This document shows, in pieces, positions 22,173 to 29,953 of a stretch of 64,000 nt of DNA. Location: assembly GCF_034931405.1 (NCBI RefSeq), contig NZ_JAYGHA010000003.1, forward strand, positions 1 to 64,000, written 5' to 3'. Source of the DNA: RDYJ01 sp034931405 (GTDB taxonomy: Bacteria > Cyanobacteriota > Cyanobacteriia > Cyanobacteriales > Nostocaceae). The notes below the pieces were generated by a model. That model did no database searches. It had not been told where the DNA came from and was given only the letters and a program-made list of their open reading frames with translations. How positions within the stretch are numbered: position 1 is the stretch's first letter; each line of letters opens with the position of its first letter. A program made the translations under genes and the position numbers.

Positions 22173-22928
22173 TTAATGGTGTCCCTCATGCTCTTCGCCA
22201 TGATGATCTTCCATCGCTTCACCAATGTAGGCTGCTGCGAGGGTGGCAAAAATTAAAGCTTGAATGGCGCTGGTAAATAAGCCCAAGGCCATAACTGGAA
22301 GTGGTACGAACAGAGGCACTAGCAAGACTAGCACGCCTACAACCAGTTCATCAGCTAAGATGTTACCGAATAAACGGAAGCTTAGGGAAAGGGGTTTGGT
22401 GAAATCTTCAATAATCTTGAATGGCAACATGAAGGAAACTGGTTGCACATAGTTGCCGAAGTACCCTAACCCTTTTTTGCTGAATCCTGCATAGAAATAT
22501 GCTAACGAAGTCAACAATGCTAAAGCAACAGTTGTATTGATGTCACTGGTGGGTGCTGTTAGTTCACCTTCTGGCAGATGAATTAGCTTAAAAGGAACTA
22601 ATGCCCCTGACCAATTTGACACGAAAATGAACAAAAACAAAGTGCCAATGAACGGCACCCAGGGGCGATATTCTTTCTCGCCGATCTGGTTTTTTGCCAA
22701 ATCCCGGATAAATTCTAGGGCAAACTCCATCAGGTTTTGAATGCCACTAGGAATGCGTTTGATGTTGCTGCTTGCCAATACGGAAACAAGTGTCAACACG
22801 CCAATTACAAACCAGGAGGTGAGAAACACCTGTCCATGTAGCTTTAAGTTACCTATTTGCCAGTACAGATGCTTCCCTACTTCCAATTCGGCAAGTGGAA
22901 GAGAGTAGAAGTTGGGAAAACTCAGCAT
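22173..22928 (-). CDS. atpB: F1Fo ATP synthase a subunit
   Basis: 251 aa (atpI in cyanobacterial naming), five or six membrane helices. The essential arginine is in PLSLSFRLFGNILADELVVG, and the C-terminal helix ALIFATLAAAYIGEAMEDH carries the half-channel residues, ending in a His/Glu tail. It forms the stator side of the proton path against the c-ring. Confidence 0.97.
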   Translation of the reverse strand: MLSFPNFYSLPLAELEVGKHLYWQIGNLKLHGQVFLTSWFVIGVLTLVSVLASSNIKRIPSGIQNLMEFALEFIRDLAKNQIGEKEYRPWVPFIGTLFLFIFVSNWSGALVPFKLIHLPEGELTAPTSDINTTVALALLTSLAYFYAGFSKKGLGYFGNYVQPVSFMLPFKIIEDFTKPLSLSFRLFGNILADELVVGVLVLLVPLFVPLPVMALGLFTSAIQALIFATLAAAYIGEAMEDHHGEEHEGHH

Positions 22929-22983
22929 TTTCTTTCCAAATCAATCGCTTCTCCAATATTACTGGAGAATAGGAGTCTTTCTT

Positions 22984-23487
22984 TTAAGGTTGCCGGAGCT
23001 TTGTGGAGTCAGAAATGAACGCCACTCTAACTACATAAATGATGAGTGTGGCTTTATAGGTCAGAAATCCCAAGAAGATGGGAAGTATATGCAGTTGAGT
23101 CAGGCGTGATGCCAGCAAAATCAGCACTACTAATAAGGCTAACCGAGTTTTACTCAGAGCTTGTTTTTCCCTTCCTAACCGCTCAACATCTTTTGCCAAC
23201 ATTCTCAAGTAAAGCACACCTGCACACGCCCCTAATAAATAATTTAGAGCAATGTTTAGTGAGTAAGCAATCCAGACAGAGATAAAAACTATCGCTGTTA
23301 AAACAAGTGTGGTTACTAACAACTCCTGATAGAGTTGATAGAAGTCTTGCATGGAAGAGTCCACTGGTTTCGTGTCTTCAAAACCAGGTTTCGCATCTTG
23401 TTCTGTTGTTTGAGTGGGCGCAATTGATTCGTCTGACAAGCTCACGGCACTTGAAACCAGTACAGTTTGAATATGATGACTGCACAT
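22984..23487 (-). CDS. atp1: ATP synthase operon protein Atp1 (subunit I-like)
   Basis: First gene of the operon. 167 aa from the first ATG; family members are shorter, so a downstream start (for example the Met at about residue 46, MQDFYQLYQELL) is possible. Four hydrophobic segments (about 58-75, 78-100, 115-130, 135-155) include LNYLLGACAGVLYLRMLAKD, the UncI-like motif. Bacterial subunit I helps assemble the c-ring. It lies 55 bases upstream of atpB. Confidence 0.88.
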   Translation of the reverse strand: MCSHHIQTVLVSSAVSLSDESIAPTQTTEQDAKPGFEDTKPVDSSMQDFYQLYQELLVTTLVLTAIVFISVWIAYSLNIALNYLLGACAGVLYLRMLAKDVERLGREKQALSKTRLALLVVLILLASRLTQLHILPIFLGFLTYKATLIIYVVRVAFISDSTKLRQP

Positions 23488-23614
23488 TCAGTCAGCTGAA
23501 TCATATCACGATCCGGTAACAATACTTTAGGAAAAAACAATTAACTTTATTTTTGGGGATTGGGGACTGGGGACTGGGAATAAAGTTTTTGACTTTTGAT
23601 TTAATTTTCCTCCC

Positions 23615-23660
23615 CTGCTTCCCTGCTTCCCTGCTTCCCTGCTTCCCTGCTTCCCCAGCC
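23615..23660. repeat. CTGCTTCC octamer array upstream of the atp operon
   Basis: Unit CTGCTTCC repeated about five times. With flanking TGGGGACTGGGGACTGGG sequence it occupies part of the 433-base gap between atp1 and the next rightward gene. No clear atp promoter can be picked out near 23490-23540. Confidence 0.65.
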
Positions 23661-23664
23661 TCTT

Positions 23665-23790
23665 CTACACCCTCTCGCTGGGTGTGGGGATGAGTAATTG
23701 CTGTTTTATGAGTTTTCTGACTTCGTTTAAGTCTAGCTCGACTTTGGCTAAAATATTGGCCAATCTGGCATCAATGTTACATTTTCCCAT
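23665..23790 (-). CDS. Possible 41-aa small protein
   Basis: ATG at 23790 to TAG at 23665 reads MGKCNIDARLANILAKVELD, then LNEVRKLIKQQLLIP and TPSERV, a single amphipathic helix with a regular Leu/Ile spacing. GGGTAGAG precedes the ATG by four bases, a weak ribosome binding site. It may be a real micropeptide, or the preserved end of a lost gene. No family is recognised. Confidence 0.35.
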   Translation of the reverse strand: MGKCNIDARLANILAKVELDLNEVRKLIKQQLLIPTPSERV

Positions 23791-23920
23791 GAACTCTACC
23801 CTGGGAGTTCTCCTGACGGAGATTGGTCACTGAATCAAAATGTGCTTCATTTACCTGAAAATAACTGTAGTATATAACAAAAAATAGGAACTAAAATCTT
23901 ATCCTCTCCCAAAAACAACT

Positions 23921-24151
23921 ATGACACAAATTACTCTTTCAGAACTCCCCCCTATTCTGCAAACTTTAATTAACCAAGCTAAAAAAACAGGTGAACCCCT
24001 AACCATAACTGACAATGGTATTCCCTTGGCTATCATTTCTCCTGTTAAGAAAAAATCGTTGTTGGAAACTCTTTCTACCCTTGAACCACTAGACGAAGAC
24101 TTTGCTGATGTAGATGCTGGATTATTACCCTTAGATGATATAGAAATTTAA
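23921..24151 (+). CDS. Phd/YefM-like antitoxin of a VapBC pair
   Basis: 76 aa. ITLSELPPILQTLINQAKKT followed by GEPLTITDNGIPLAIISPV has the Phd fold pattern (short helix, then two strands 'EPLxITDNGxPxAxI'). The acidic tail LDEDFADVDAGLLPLDDIEI should wrap the toxin. It ends two bases before its vapC gene, which is damaged, so this antitoxin may now be without an active partner. Confidence 0.85.
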   Translation: MTQITLSELPPILQTLINQAKKTGEPLTITDNGIPLAIISPVKKKSLLETLSTLEPLDEDFADVDAGLLPLDDIEI

Positions 24152-24153
24152 AA

Positions 24154-24504
24154 ATGACTTACTCGTATTTATTAGATACAAACATTATTTCTGAATTAAT
24201 CAAAAATCCTAGAGGTTTAATATTTTCCCAAATTCAACAAATAGGAGAAGATAAAATTTGTACAAGTATTATTGTTGCTTGTGAGTCAAGATTTGGAGCG
24301 CGAAAGAAAAATTCCCCCAAACTGATAGAAAAACTAGAGGTAATTTTAGATAGCATAGAAATACTACCCCTGACCTATCCCGTTGAGGAATATTACGCAG
24401 AAATCCGTACTTATTTAGAACAACAAGGAACACCTATTGGTAGTAATGATTTATTAATTGCTGCTCATGCTATAACAGGACTTACGCAACTGGCACATTG
24501 GTAG
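24154..24504 (+). CDS. VapC-type PIN toxin, 3' end replaced by a MITE
   Basis: 116 aa as encoded today. The PIN core is present: D8 in YLLDTNIISEL, the E of VACESRFGA and the D of GSNDLLIAAHA. After HAI the sequence TGLTQLAHW and the stop come from a 124-bp MITE at 24477. Removing the MITE and one TATAAC restores HAITLNLTVVTNNVREFSRV and LRVENWLNSN, the normal PIN end with the TNN-REF motif (24601-24694). Loss of the last strand and metal-site region probably inactivates the ribonuclease. Confidence 0.85.
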   Translation: MTYSYLLDTNIISELIKNPRGLIFSQIQQIGEDKICTSIIVACESRFGARKKNSPKLIEKLEVILDSIEILPLTYPVEEYYAEIRTYLEQQGTPIGSNDLLIAAHAITGLTQLAHW

Positions 24505-24600
24505 GGTGCGTCAGATATCAACAATCTGCTTATTTGCAGGATTTATGCAATCTGACGCACCCTACAACAGATTTTTGGTGTGACACTTGCGTAAGTCCTA
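24477..24600. mobile_element. 124-bp MITE, copy 2, inserted in vapC
   Basis: Begins AGGACTTACGCAACTGGCAC and ends GTGTGACACTTGCGTAAGTCCTA-type sequence with inner arms GTAGGGTGCGTCAGAT / TCTGACGCACCCTAC. Exact 6-base duplications TATAAC flank it at 24471-24476 and 24601-24606. It carries no gene, so it must be mobilised in trans. Confidence 0.9.
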
Positions 24601-24694
24601 TATAACTCTAAATCTCACGGTGGTTACAAACAATGTCCGCGAATTTTCCCGTGTGCCTAATTTGCGGGTTGAAAATTGGCTTAACAGCAATTGA
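24601..24694 (+). pseudogene. Severed 3' end of vapC
   Basis: After the MITE, the original vapC frame continues: LNLTVVTNNVREFSRVPNLR then VENWLNSN and TGA at 24692-24694. The sequence aligns in style with the intact VapC at 3.1-3.5 kb (TNNTRHYSRI ... LENWISS). There is no start codon, so it is untranslated. Confidence 0.85.
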
Positions 24695-24810
24695 AAATAC
24701 AAAAGGTTACATTGTTTTCAGAACTCTATTTTAATTTTTTAGAGATGTTTTATAATTTGTTCACATTATATAAACTTCTATAAAACGTCTCTAAATTCTT
24801 CCGCAACGAT

Positions 24811-25392
24811 TTATAGTTCTACTGGCTTTTTGGCAGCTTTGGCTTTTTTCAGTAGTCTATTACCAAGTGTGTAAGCTCCCAAGATTCCTAAACTTAAATT
24901 GGTAGAAAAGCCAAAGGGTACGGGAGTTGCAGCAACTGGAGTTAGGGTTAACAGGGAGAAACCATTACTTATGAAGGTAGTCTCATTTTGGGTACTTCCT
25001 CTTGGAGTTCCACCTAGTATAGCAAATGTGACACGGTCAGGTAAACTGAAAAAGTTGCTACCATTTGTGGAGGCACCACTACTTCTGTAAAACTGAGTTG
25101 GATTAGTACCATTCCACAAAAAGCCCTGTGTTGGCTGAGTTTCGGTCAAAGTTGCCCCCACCAGTGAAGGCGCAAATGCAGAAGTGGTGACAGCAACTGT
25201 AGCGGGGTTAATGACAAAGTTAAAAGAGCCTGAAGTATTGGCAAAAGTACCATTTGTGTCAAATGTACCAGCTTCAGCACCACCATTAAAAGACCAGTTC
25301 CATGTTAGTGCTTGTGCTGGTTTGGTTTCGGCTAAACCCACAGTTAAAGCTATGCCAGCAGTTGCTATTCCTAGTTTTGTAATTAATTTCAC
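24811..25392 (-). CDS. Exported protein with PEP-CTERM-like (PFE-type) sorting signal
   Basis: 193 aa. An N-terminal signal peptide (KLITKLGIATAGIALTVGLA, cleavage likely after AQA at about 28) is followed by a Ser/Thr/Asn-rich beta domain. The C-terminus has the tripartite exosortase-type signal: short motif TPVPFGFS, hydrophobic helix LSLGILGAYTLGN and a basic tail RLLKKAKAAKK. VPFGFS resembles the PFE-type variant used with cyanoexosortases. It is probably processed and anchored or released at the cell surface; ligand and role are unknown. Confidence 0.75.
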   Translation of the reverse strand: MKLITKLGIATAGIALTVGLAETKPAQALTWNWSFNGGAEAGTFDTNGTFANTSGSFNFVINPATVAVTTSAFAPSLVGATLTETQPTQGFLWNGTNPTQFYRSSGASTNGSNFFSLPDRVTFAILGGTPRGSTQNETTFISNGFSLLTLTPVAATPVPFGFSTNLSLGILGAYTLGNRLLKKAKAAKKPVEL

Positions 25393-25559
25393 GATGCTTC
25401 TTTGTAAAAAAAACTACACGGTTATTATAACCGGAAACTAGCTTACGTAGCTAAGAAGAAAGTATTTTTCGAGAAAAATCTTCATATTATTGTGAATTTC
25501 AGGTAAAAAATGAGGTTTTGGCTGTTAAGTCCATAGCAATTTCAATTACGCTATTCTAC

Positions 25560-26738
25560 TTAACCAAGTGTCAGTAAAATCATTTGTTGTTTCATCAGAT
25601 TTCTAACTCCATCTAACTCAAACTGCACTGTGGTTAAAATCTCTGCTACGGTAGATTTACCATCACAGCTTTGCATAAATTCAAATTCGGCTGTTGATAA
25701 ATTAACAATTTGGTAATCATAGTTAAATAAACATTGACTAGGAAACCCATCTATGCAGGGGTTAAGTTCGGGAACTGCGGCTAATAAAGTGTTATCTGCT
25801 GACCAGTCGTGTTTGGTTAATGGGGGACGACTGAGGAAAAATTCATAATGTGTTACTTCTGGATTCAGTAATTCTATCAGGCGATAACGTTGACGTTCTG
25901 TTAATTCTTCTGCCCTTTCTATTAACTCTGGTGCTTTACCCAATAAGGTTTCTAAATCCCAAAACCCAGGATTGGAAAAACCTACAAAGTCTAATTCTGA
26001 AGCGTCTATTAATTCAAACAGTGTATCAATATTATAGTCTGTTTCCTGGGGATGTACATACATATCCGCAAAACATTCATCCCTCTGGTTTTCTAATGCC
26101 CATCTTTCTTTTTCTCTCTTGACAAGACGGTTATTTTCTGGTAGAGAAGCAAATATTTTTCTACCAACTTGGACACCATCCCGATAGTCACCGCGTTGAT
26201 CACCTTGGAGAAGTGCGATCGCTTTTTGCATTAGTTGTATTTCCCATCTTCCCAATTCTCCATAGACAAATATGTGCATTAATCCACCTGGAGCGAGTTT
26301 TTTCGCTAAGGCTTGAATACCACGAATGGGATCTGGTAGATGGTGAAGCACACCAACGCAGTTAATTAAATCAAATTGTCCTGGTATTTGTTCCACATCG
26401 TAAATACTCAGGTGATGAAATTCTACACGGTCAGCACCAGAACTTTGACAGCGTTTTTTTGCAACTTCTAATGTACCAGCACTTAAATCTATTCCTACTA
26501 CCTGCGCGTGGGGGTTGAGATGTACTAAATATTCTGTACCGACTCCTGAACCACAACCAGCGTCTAAGATGCGGATATCTTGCTTTTGTGGTTTTCTACC
26601 TGTGCAGAAGTTGTAAGCGGCTAACCAATTCCATCGCCAATTATATCCTGGTGGTGGTTCGTCGAGGATAGGTTCGGGGGGGAATGGATAGGTGTCGTAG
26701 AGTTTTGCAACAGCAGCACTTACTTGGGAGTCGGACAT
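25560..26738 (-). CDS. Class I SAM-dependent methyltransferase with C-terminal extension
   Basis: 392 aa. After the YDTYPFPPEPILDEPPPGYN signature comes the Rossmann core: motif I ILDAGCGSGVGTEYL (about 58-72), the acidic loop VVGIDLSAGTL and LINCVGVLHHLPDP. The C-terminal 120 residues look like a separate helical/winged-helix domain (AEFEFMQSCDGKSTVAEILT). The YPFP-motif methyltransferases are widespread in cyanobacteria without a defined substrate. Monocistronic. Confidence 0.88.
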   Translation of the reverse strand: MSDSQVSAAVAKLYDTYPFPPEPILDEPPPGYNWRWNWLAAYNFCTGRKPQKQDIRILDAGCGSGVGTEYLVHLNPHAQVVGIDLSAGTLEVAKKRCQSSGADRVEFHHLSIYDVEQIPGQFDLINCVGVLHHLPDPIRGIQALAKKLAPGGLMHIFVYGELGRWEIQLMQKAIALLQGDQRGDYRDGVQVGRKIFASLPENNRLVKREKERWALENQRDECFADMYVHPQETDYNIDTLFELIDASELDFVGFSNPGFWDLETLLGKAPELIERAEELTERQRYRLIELLNPEVTHYEFFLSRPPLTKHDWSADNTLLAAVPELNPCIDGFPSQCLFNYDYQIVNLSTAEFEFMQSCDGKSTVAEILTTVQFELDGVRNLMKQQMILLTLG

Positions 26739-26945
26739 ATTTGGGATTAACGCAGCATTTCTGAGTTTAGCGGATCGGAGGATTTTGGGGAAGGCGATTC
26801 AATTTTGGTGCAGGATGATTTTTTGGTTGCAAGCTACTTCGCAATTTGCTAAGATATTTGCAGTTCTGCTTTACAAATTAGTAAATTAAGGACTTTTTAG
26901 CAATTTAGAGTTGTTGAAATTTGAGCGAGTTTTCCTTAGTTCAAA

Positions 26946-27017
26946 CCTAACAAGCCAAAGAAACCTAACAAGTCAAAGAAACCTAACAAGCTAAAGAAAC
27001 CTAACAAGCCAAAGAAA
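26946..27017. repeat. 18-bp tandem repeat, four units, upstream of higB
   Basis: Four units of CCTAACAAGCCAAAGAAA; units 2 and 3 differ at one base each. The array ends just before a strong AAGGAG at 27020-27025. The rest of the 26739-27062 gap shows nothing notable. Confidence 0.85.
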
Positions 27018-27062
27018 CTTAAGGAGAAAAATCATGTACACCGTTAAAATTTGGGAATTATT

Positions 27063-27371
27063 ATGCGAATCATCAAAAAAAGTAGAATTAAGGAGTATTG
27101 GGAAAAATATCCTGATGCAGAAGCCAGCTTGATAACTTGGACTAAGTTCATAGAAACTCAAACTTGGAATAGTCCTACTGAATTAAGTGCTAGTTCACTT
27201 TTTAGACCTGATCCTGTTAAAAATTTAGTTGTTTTCAATATTGGCGGTAATAAATACCGTTTAATAACTTATATTGACTACACGAATCAAATTATATTTA
27301 TACGTGATTTTCTTACCCATGCAGAATATGACAAAAATAAATGGAAAAATGATTCTTGGTTTAATAGCTAA
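27063..27371 (+). CDS. higB: HigB-type mRNA interferase toxin
   Basis: 102 aa from ATG 27063 (MRIIKKSRIKEYWEKYPDAE). Family features: an N-terminal helix with WEKYPDAEASL, the central DPVKNLVVFNIGGNKYRLIT strand pair, and the terminal FIRDFLTHAEYDKNKW, where HAEYDK is the HigB signature. HigB toxins bind ribosomes and cut mRNA. Curiously, the best ribosome binding site (AAGGAG at 27020) serves an out-of-frame ATG at 27034, so expression may be weak or coupled to a short leader frame. Confidence 0.88.
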   Translation: MRIIKKSRIKEYWEKYPDAEASLITWTKFIETQTWNSPTELSASSLFRPDPVKNLVVFNIGGNKYRLITYIDYTNQIIFIRDFLTHAEYDKNKWKNDSWFNS

Positions 27372-27467
27372 TATTAAACGAAAAAGTTAGTATTTAATGA
27401 AAGCTAAGGTTGGTTTATTTTCAATCTTAGTTTCTAATGAAAATAACCTATATTATGGTAATTAGAT

Positions 27468-27872
27468 ATGCTACAAAATGCGCCTAACTACACCGAATTA
27501 CTTAAATCTTTCCCCCCACGCACGATAAAAACTGAGGAAGAATTCGCAAAAACTCAAGCAGTGGTGGATGCTTTAATTGATAAGGGAGATTTAACCGAAG
27601 ACGAGCAAGATTATTTAAGCTTGCTTGGTATGTTGATTTATGATTATGAACAAAAACAAGATATTATCCCAGATATTTGGGGTGTAGATGTTTTAAAGGT
27701 TTTAATGACAGAAATGAATTTAAAACAAAAGGATTTAATTTGTATTTTTAAGACTGAATCTATTGTATCTGATGTTCTCAACAAGAAACGTAAGTTAACA
27801 GTTGAGCATATTCAAAAGTTAGCAGAATTTTTCAAAATTTCTCCTGCGGTTTTTCTGCCCAAAAATTCATAA
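27468..27872 (+). CDS. higA: HigA-type helix-turn-helix antitoxin
   Basis: 134 aa. The N-terminal half (FPPRTIKTEEEFAKTQAVVD and ALIDKGDLTEDEQDYLSLLG) is the acidic toxin-binding region. The C-terminal half is a Cro/XRE-like HTH: LMTEMNLKQKDLICIFKTES then DVLNKKRKLTVEHIQKLAEF and FLP. It follows the toxin by 96 bases, the toxin-first order that is typical of higBA, and probably represses the operon. Confidence 0.88.
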   Translation: MLQNAPNYTELLKSFPPRTIKTEEEFAKTQAVVDALIDKGDLTEDEQDYLSLLGMLIYDYEQKQDIIPDIWGVDVLKVLMTEMNLKQKDLICIFKTESIVSDVLNKKRKLTVEHIQKLAEFFKISPAVFLPKNS

Positions 27873-28068
27873 ATCTCTGATTTTCTACTCTTTATTTAAC
27901 TGTAAACTGGTATTTATTATCCGGGTTACGGTAGGTGCTGCATTATTCAAGTTTAGGTAGTGATGGGTATTGATTCCGTAAAAATACCCGTGTTAGGTTA
28001 GGTGTTAACGAGTATAATCTAAACTATAATATTTAGCATCTAGTTTTGATTAACCAGGAGTATCAAAA

Positions 28069-28725
28069 ATGCCAGTAGGTTTACCTGAATTTGTGGAAAA
28101 CCCGGAAAATCGTTGTCCGGTAATTCTTTTGTTGGATACTTCTGGTTCAATGTCAGGACAACCTATACAAGAGTTAAATAGAGGTTTAGCAGCTTTCAAA
28201 GAAGATGTGATGAAAGATGCTCAAGCCTCTTTAAGTGTAGAAGTTGCTATTGTCACCTTTGGACCTGTGCGACTGACGCAAGATTTTGTCACCATTGATA
28301 ATTTTACAGCACCCAAGCTAGAAACAGAGGGTGTGACACCAATGGGTGAAGCTATAGAATACGCTTTAGATTTATTGGAACAACGCAAACAGTCTTATAA
28401 GGATAACGGTGTTCTCTATTATCGTCCTTGGGTATTTTTAATTACCGATGGTGCGCCTACAGATGCTTGGGAGGGTGCAGCGCAAAGGGTGAGGGAAGAA
28501 GAAGCACAGCGTCGAATGTTGTTTTTTACTGTTGGTGTTCAAGGTGCAGATATGAACAAACTCAGACAAATTGCCCCTCCAGAACGTCCTCCAGTGACGC
28601 TGAATGGTTTAGATTTTCGCGCTTTATTTGTTTGGCTTTCCACTTCCATGAAACGGGTTTCTAGTGGCAAAGTAGGGGAAGCTGTAGCATTACCACCGGT
28701 GGGATGGGGTCAAATTACTACTTAG
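28069..28725 (+). CDS. vWA domain protein (TerY-like), first gene of a vWA/PP2C/kinase triad
   Basis: 218-aa single von Willebrand A domain. The metal-ion-dependent adhesion site is D23-x-S-x-S (LLLDTSGSMSG), the Thr of GVTPMGEAI and the Asp of LITDGAPTDAW. The protein is cytosolic and close to TerY. Together with the PP2C phosphatase (28890) and the kinase (29954) on the same strand it forms the arrangement described as the TerY-P triad in comparative-genomic work on tellurite-resistance-type stress systems. Preceded by AGGAG. Confidence 0.88.
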   Translation: MPVGLPEFVENPENRCPVILLLDTSGSMSGQPIQELNRGLAAFKEDVMKDAQASLSVEVAIVTFGPVRLTQDFVTIDNFTAPKLETEGVTPMGEAIEYALDLLEQRKQSYKDNGVLYYRPWVFLITDGAPTDAWEGAAQRVREEEAQRRMLFFTVGVQGADMNKLRQIAPPERPPVTLNGLDFRALFVWLSTSMKRVSSGKVGEAVALPPVGWGQITT

Positions 28726-28740
28726 AGGGTGTATGAGCTA

Positions 28741-28857
28741 GAAGAACCTCTCCCTAACCCTCTCCTACGAGGAGAGGGAACATGAAAAAATGAGTTTTCA
28801 TAAAGGGAGTTTTAAAGCTTCTCCCCTTGTAGGGGAGAGGTTTGGAGAGGGGTTATA
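28741..28857. repeat. CCTCTCC-ended repeat between vWA and PP2C genes
   Basis: AACCTCTCCCTAACCCTCTC at the left pairs with GGGGAGAGGTTTGGAGAGGG at the right. Two further copies occur between the PP2C and kinase genes (29672-29887), so both spacers of the triad hold this element. Confidence 0.75.
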
Positions 28858-28889
28858 AAGTCTAATAAAATATACAGGATTTATTTATT

Positions 28890-29666
28890 GTGGGTTGGAA
28901 AGCTATAGCGCGTTCTGCTGTGGGAACGAGTCATCAAGAGCAAAAAATACCTTGTCAAGACTGCGGACTTTATCGCATTTTTAATGATGTGATTGTGGGC
29001 GCAGTTGCTGATGGTGCTGGGAGTGCTAAATATTCTCATTTTGGTTCTGAATTGGCGGTAAAAACTGTAATTAAATGCTTTGCTGAGATTAATGAACTTC
29101 CTGATAAACAAGGTTTTTCTCAACCACTTTCGGAAATGGAAGCTAAGGAAGTTTTTACTAAGTTTGTCAAGGATGTTATTACGGTATTAAACAAAAAAGC
29201 AGATAATAATGATTATTCTGTTCATGATTTAGCTTGTACTCTGTTAGTTTTTATAGCGACTCCTGAATGGGTTGCAGCGATGCAAATTGGGGATGGATTT
29301 ATGGTGGTGCGTTCCCAAGATGCAGAATATAAATTATTGTTTGAACCAGATAAGGGAGAATTTTTCAACGAAACAACTTTTGTCACTTCAGCTAATGCGC
29401 TGGAGGAAATGCAGGTACAGGTAATTTCAGGAAAGCAAGAGTTTATTTGTGTTTCTACTGATGGATTAGAAAAAGTTGCAATTCGCTTGAGTGATTGGAA
29501 ACCTCATGCGCCATTCTTTAAGCCTTTGGAGGAATATTTGCGAGAAACTGCTAAACCAGAAGATGATGAAAAATATGTAATTGATTTTCTCAATTCTGAA
29601 AGGTTAAATTCTCGGACTGATGATGATAAAACTTTGCTTTTGTGTCTTTTTGGAAAGGAGATTTAG
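28890..29666 (+). CDS. PP2C-family protein phosphatase of the triad
   Basis: 258 aa from GTG (WKAIARSAVGTSHQEQKIPC follows). Metal-binding aspartates: D24 in PCQDCG, D41 in GAVADGAGSA, the D of FICVSTDGLEKV and the D of RTDDDKTLLL; IGDGFMVV provides the conserved glycine turn. It is a stand-alone phosphatase, expected to reverse phosphorylation by the kinase encoded next. The start is not ATG, but no ATG is better placed. Confidence 0.9.
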   Translation: MGWKAIARSAVGTSHQEQKIPCQDCGLYRIFNDVIVGAVADGAGSAKYSHFGSELAVKTVIKCFAEINELPDKQGFSQPLSEMEAKEVFTKFVKDVITVLNKKADNNDYSVHDLACTLLVFIATPEWVAAMQIGDGFMVVRSQDAEYKLLFEPDKGEFFNETTFVTSANALEEMQVQVISGKQEFICVSTDGLEKVAIRLSDWKPHAPFFKPLEEYLRETAKPEDDEKYVIDFLNSERLNSRTDDDKTLLLCLFGKEI

Positions 29667-29671
29667 TAGAG

Positions 29672-29887
29672 AAGAACCTCTCCCTAGCCCTCTCCTAAGA
29701 GGAGAGGGGACATGAAAAAATGAGTTTTTGTACAGGGAGTTTTGAAGCTTCTCCCCTTGCAGGGGGATTTTATAAGAACCTCTCCCTAGCCCTCTCCTAA
29801 GAGGAGAGGGGACATGAAAAAATGAGTTTTTGTACAGGGAATTTTAAAGCCTCTCCCCTTGCAGGGGAGAGGTTTGGAGAGGGGTCA
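29672..29887. repeat. Two copies of the CCTCTCC-ended repeat between PP2C and kinase genes
   Basis: Copy one (29672-29765) is cut short at its right end; copy two (29775-29887) is complete. Both share CCTCTCCTAAGAGGAGAGGG and ATGAAAAAATGAGTTTTTGT. The tandem arrangement suggests nested or repeated insertion. Confidence 0.75.
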
Positions 29888-29953
29888 AAAATTGACTTTG
29901 CAACTTTTCAAATACCATTTGATATTTATTTCAACCCATCTAATTAAAATTAT

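Noticed and set aside
26946..27017. CRISPR array
   Set aside because: The 18-base units are directly contiguous with no spacers, and no cas gene is present. The heptamer arrays elsewhere are likewise contiguous.
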